A program made the position numbers and the translations under genes. A stretch of 8,013 bases of DNA from a bacterium (GTDB taxonomy: Bacteria > Oederibacteriota > PGYV01 > DSBP01). The stretch spans positions 1-8,013 of the forward strand of contig DSBP01000156.1 of NCBI GenBank assembly GCA_011049465.1, in the 5' to 3' direction. The notes below the pieces were generated by a model. It worked only from the letters and a program-made list of their open reading frames with translations, made no database searches and was not told the origin of the DNA. Below are positions 7,377 to 8,013 of the stretch, piece after piece (positions within the stretch are counted from its first letter, which is position 1; every line of letters starts with the position of its first letter).

Positions 7377-7453
7377 GTGCCCGTAGCTCAGTAGGATAGA
7401 GCAACAGCCTTCTAAGCTGTGGGTCGGGGGTTCGAATCCCTCCGGGCACGCCA
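7377..7453 (+). tRNA. tRNA-Arg (anticodon TCT)
   Basis: Full cloverleaf of 77 bases. The acceptor GTGCCCG pairs with CGGGCAC, the D stem is GCTC/GAGC, and the anticodon stem ACAGC/GCTGT encloses the loop CTTCTAA with anticodon TCT, which reads AGA and, by wobble, AGG. The variable loop has five bases, the T loop is TTCGAAT, the discriminator is G, and CCA is encoded. AGG is the main Arg codon in the neighbouring genes, so this is a heavily used tRNA. Confidence 0.97.
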
Positions 7454-7521
7454 GATTTTTGCCTCCGGCAAAAATCAGAGGAGTCGAGCAGGCGAGAGTA
7501 GATTAGGAGATAAGGCGAAGG
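7451..7521 (+). repeat. Post-tRNA repeat, copy 1 (with 10-bp hairpin)
   Basis: A 71-base unit that begins with the CCA of tRNA-Arg(TCT) and matches 7636-7704 at 65 of 71 aligned columns by eye. It opens with a perfect hairpin: GATTTTTGCC (7454-7463), loop TCC, GGCAAAAATC (7467-7476). The rest (AGAGGAGTCGAG, AGGCGAGAGTAGAT, AGATAAGGC) is purine-rich and unpaired. There is no U-run after the stem, so it is not a standard intrinsic terminator. Confidence 0.9.
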
Positions 7522-7563
7522 CTTACAGGAAGAAGATGTCTTTGTAGATTATTAAGTTTTCTT

Positions 7564-7638
7564 GCGCCCGTAGCTCAGTGGATAGAGCATTGGCCTCCGA
7601 AGCCATGCGCGCAGGTTCGATTCCTGCCGGGCGCACCA
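7564..7638 (+). tRNA. tRNA-Arg (anticodon CCG)
   Basis: Cloverleaf of 75 bases. The acceptor GCGCCCG pairs with CGGGCGC, the D stem is GCTC/GAGC, the anticodon loop CTCCGAA has anticodon CCG (reads CGG), the variable loop has four bases (GCGC), the T stem is GCAGG/CCTGC with loop TTCGATT, the discriminator is A, and CCA is encoded. The anticodon stem TTGGC/GCCAT has a T-T mismatch at its outer end (27-43) and four good pairs. No separate promoter is clear in the 42 bases after the first repeat, so it may be read through from the upstream tRNA. Confidence 0.96.
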
Positions 7639-7704
7639 GATTTTTGCCTTTGGCAAAAATCAGAGGAGTCGAGAAGGCGAGAGTAGATAGTAGATAAGGC
7701 AAGG
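7636..7704 (+). repeat. Post-tRNA repeat, copy 2 (with 10-bp hairpin)
   Basis: Second copy, again starting at the tRNA CCA. The hairpin arms GATTTTTGCC (7639-7648) and GGCAAAAATC (7652-7661) are identical to copy 1, while the three-base loop changes from TCC to TTT. Two more substitutions and two one-base gaps lie in the purine-rich part. The copies start 185 bases apart. Confidence 0.9.
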
Positions 7705-7722
7705 GATTTCAACAACGAAAGG

Positions 7723-7743
7723 TTTTGTGCCTCCGGCGGAAAT
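7723..7743. repeat. Decayed copy of the repeat hairpin core
   Basis: TTTTGTGCCTCCGGCGGAAA keeps TGCCTCCGGC, identical to the tip of copy 1, with a T arm and an A arm interrupted by mismatches. It lies 6 bases past the 3' end of the minus-strand tRNA-Lys, so all three tRNAs here have a form of this hairpin just downstream. Confidence 0.4.
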
Positions 7744-7749
7744 GGGGAA

Positions 7750-7825
7750 TGGTGGGTGATCGGGGAGTCGAACCCCGGACCAACTGATTAAGAGTCAGCT
7801 GCTCTACCAACTGAGCTAATCACCC
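7750..7825 (-). tRNA. tRNA-Lys (anticodon CTT)
   Basis: Cloverleaf of 76 bases on the minus strand. The acceptor GGGTGAT pairs with ATCACCC, the D arm is GCTC-AGTTGGTA-GAGC, the anticodon stem GCTGA/TCAGT encloses loop CTCTTAA with anticodon CTT (reads AAG), the T arm is CGGGG-TTCGACT-CCCCG, the discriminator is A, and CCA is encoded. It is convergent with the two Arg tRNAs. Confidence 0.97.
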
Positions 7826-7853
7826 GTTTGACTTGTGTCTGTTACGCCTAACT

Positions 7854-7882
7854 AAAATAACAAATTCCCGGCCTTTTATCAA
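7854..7882 (-). promoter_or_regulatory. Sigma-70-like promoter for tRNA-Lys
   Basis: Read on the minus strand, TTGATA (7882-7877) and TATTTT (7859-7854) are separated by 17 bases, the ideal spacing. The expected start is near 7847, about 20 bases before the tRNA. The -35 matches TTGACA at 5 of 6 positions and the -10 matches TATAAT at 4 of 6. Confidence 0.5.
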
Positions 7883-7913
7883 GGCTTATTTGGGCGATTT
7901 TGTATCAGCATGC

Positions 7914-7934
7914 AAATTCCAAATTGTAAATTGC
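7914..7934. repeat. Three tandem heptamers (AAATTNN)
   Basis: AAATTCC, AAATTGT and AAATTGC follow each other without a gap. They are short and imperfect, of the kind seen as heptanucleotide repeats in intergenic DNA of several bacterial groups. Confidence 0.5.
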
Positions 7935-7974
7935 CTTTACTTGAGGTGGGCCGGGGCAGGCAGCGGAGAAATTT

Positions 7975-7992
7975 CGCCGATTTACATCGGCG
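7975..7992. other. Perfect 7-bp hairpin with TTAC loop
   Basis: CGCCGAT (7975-7981) pairs fully with ATCGGCG (7986-7992) across the loop TTAC. No T-run follows within the window in either direction, so it is not a clear terminator. It could be part of a structured RNA or a repeat that continues past the edge. Confidence 0.4.
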
Positions 7993-8013
7993 GTGAGCCT
8001 GTTCAGATGGAGA

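Larger units (their letters stand above)
7826..8013. other. Right-edge stretch without an assigned gene
   Basis: Apart from the tRNA-Lys promoter, this holds a 7-base tandem repeat, a hairpin and an open + strand frame running off the edge. That frame has no stop from before 7833 to the window end and reads WAGAGSGEISPIYIGGEPV near its end, but its only start codons are TTG (7833, 7941), with no RBS. A minus-strand frame is also open from the right edge to about 7910. Coding cannot be decided here. Confidence 0.3.

Noticed and set aside
7454..7476. Hairpin after tRNA-Arg(TCT) as an intrinsic terminator
   Set aside because: The T-run is inside the 5' arm and the stem is followed by AGAGGAG, not by a T-run, so it lacks the defining feature.
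7377..7704. tRNA-linked integration site (att) of a mobile element
   Set aside because: The repeats begin at the CCA rather than duplicating a tRNA 3' segment, only 185 bases separate the copies, and no integrase gene is present.

Overview
The window looks like a piece of chromosome from a diderm, probably uncultured, bacterium. It has moderately GC-rich, tightly packed genes, one protein with a lipoprotein signal and another with an ordinary Sec signal, and tRNAs with encoded CCA ends. The phylum cannot be named from sequence alone. No phage, transposase, CRISPR or restriction genes are visible.

Region 1 (1-7237) is one co-directional cluster of six genes on the + strand. In order they are a GT-B glycosyltransferase cut by the left edge, a TPR lipoprotein, a secreted TPR protein, a polytopic GT-C type glycosyltransferase, a WecA/TagO/MraY-type polyprenyl-phosphate sugar-1-phosphate transferase, and an FAD-dependent amine-oxidase/UDP-galactopyranose-mutase-like oxidoreductase. 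All five junctions are exact 4-base stop/start overlaps (ATGA or GTGA), so this is almost certainly a translationally coupled operon. Its promoter lies left of the window.

The content fits envelope or exopolysaccharide assembly. The WecA-like enzyme would start a glycan on a polyprenyl-phosphate carrier, the cytoplasmic GT-B enzyme would extend it, and the GT-C enzyme would add sugar on the outer face from a lipid-linked donor. The FAD enzyme might modify a sugar or a lipid, and the two TPR proteins could be envelope scaffolds for assembly or export. The individual families are recognisable; the pathway is inferred.

Region 2 (7238-8013) has no convincing protein gene. It holds tRNA-Arg(TCT) and tRNA-Arg(CCG) on the + strand and tRNA-Lys(CTT) on the - strand, pointing toward the two Arg genes. 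Each tRNA-Arg is followed, starting at its CCA end, by a copy of a ~70-bp repeat that opens with a perfect 10-bp hairpin. A decayed version of the hairpin core lies just beyond the 3' end of tRNA-Lys. AT-rich -10-like elements precede tRNA-Arg(TCT), and a sigma-70-like promoter precedes tRNA-Lys. The last ~130 bases hold a 7-bp tandem repeat, a 7-bp-stem hairpin and an open frame running off the right edge, none of which I can assign.

The repeat hairpin at the tRNA 3' ends and the tandem TPR pair inside the glycan operon are the least explained parts of the window.
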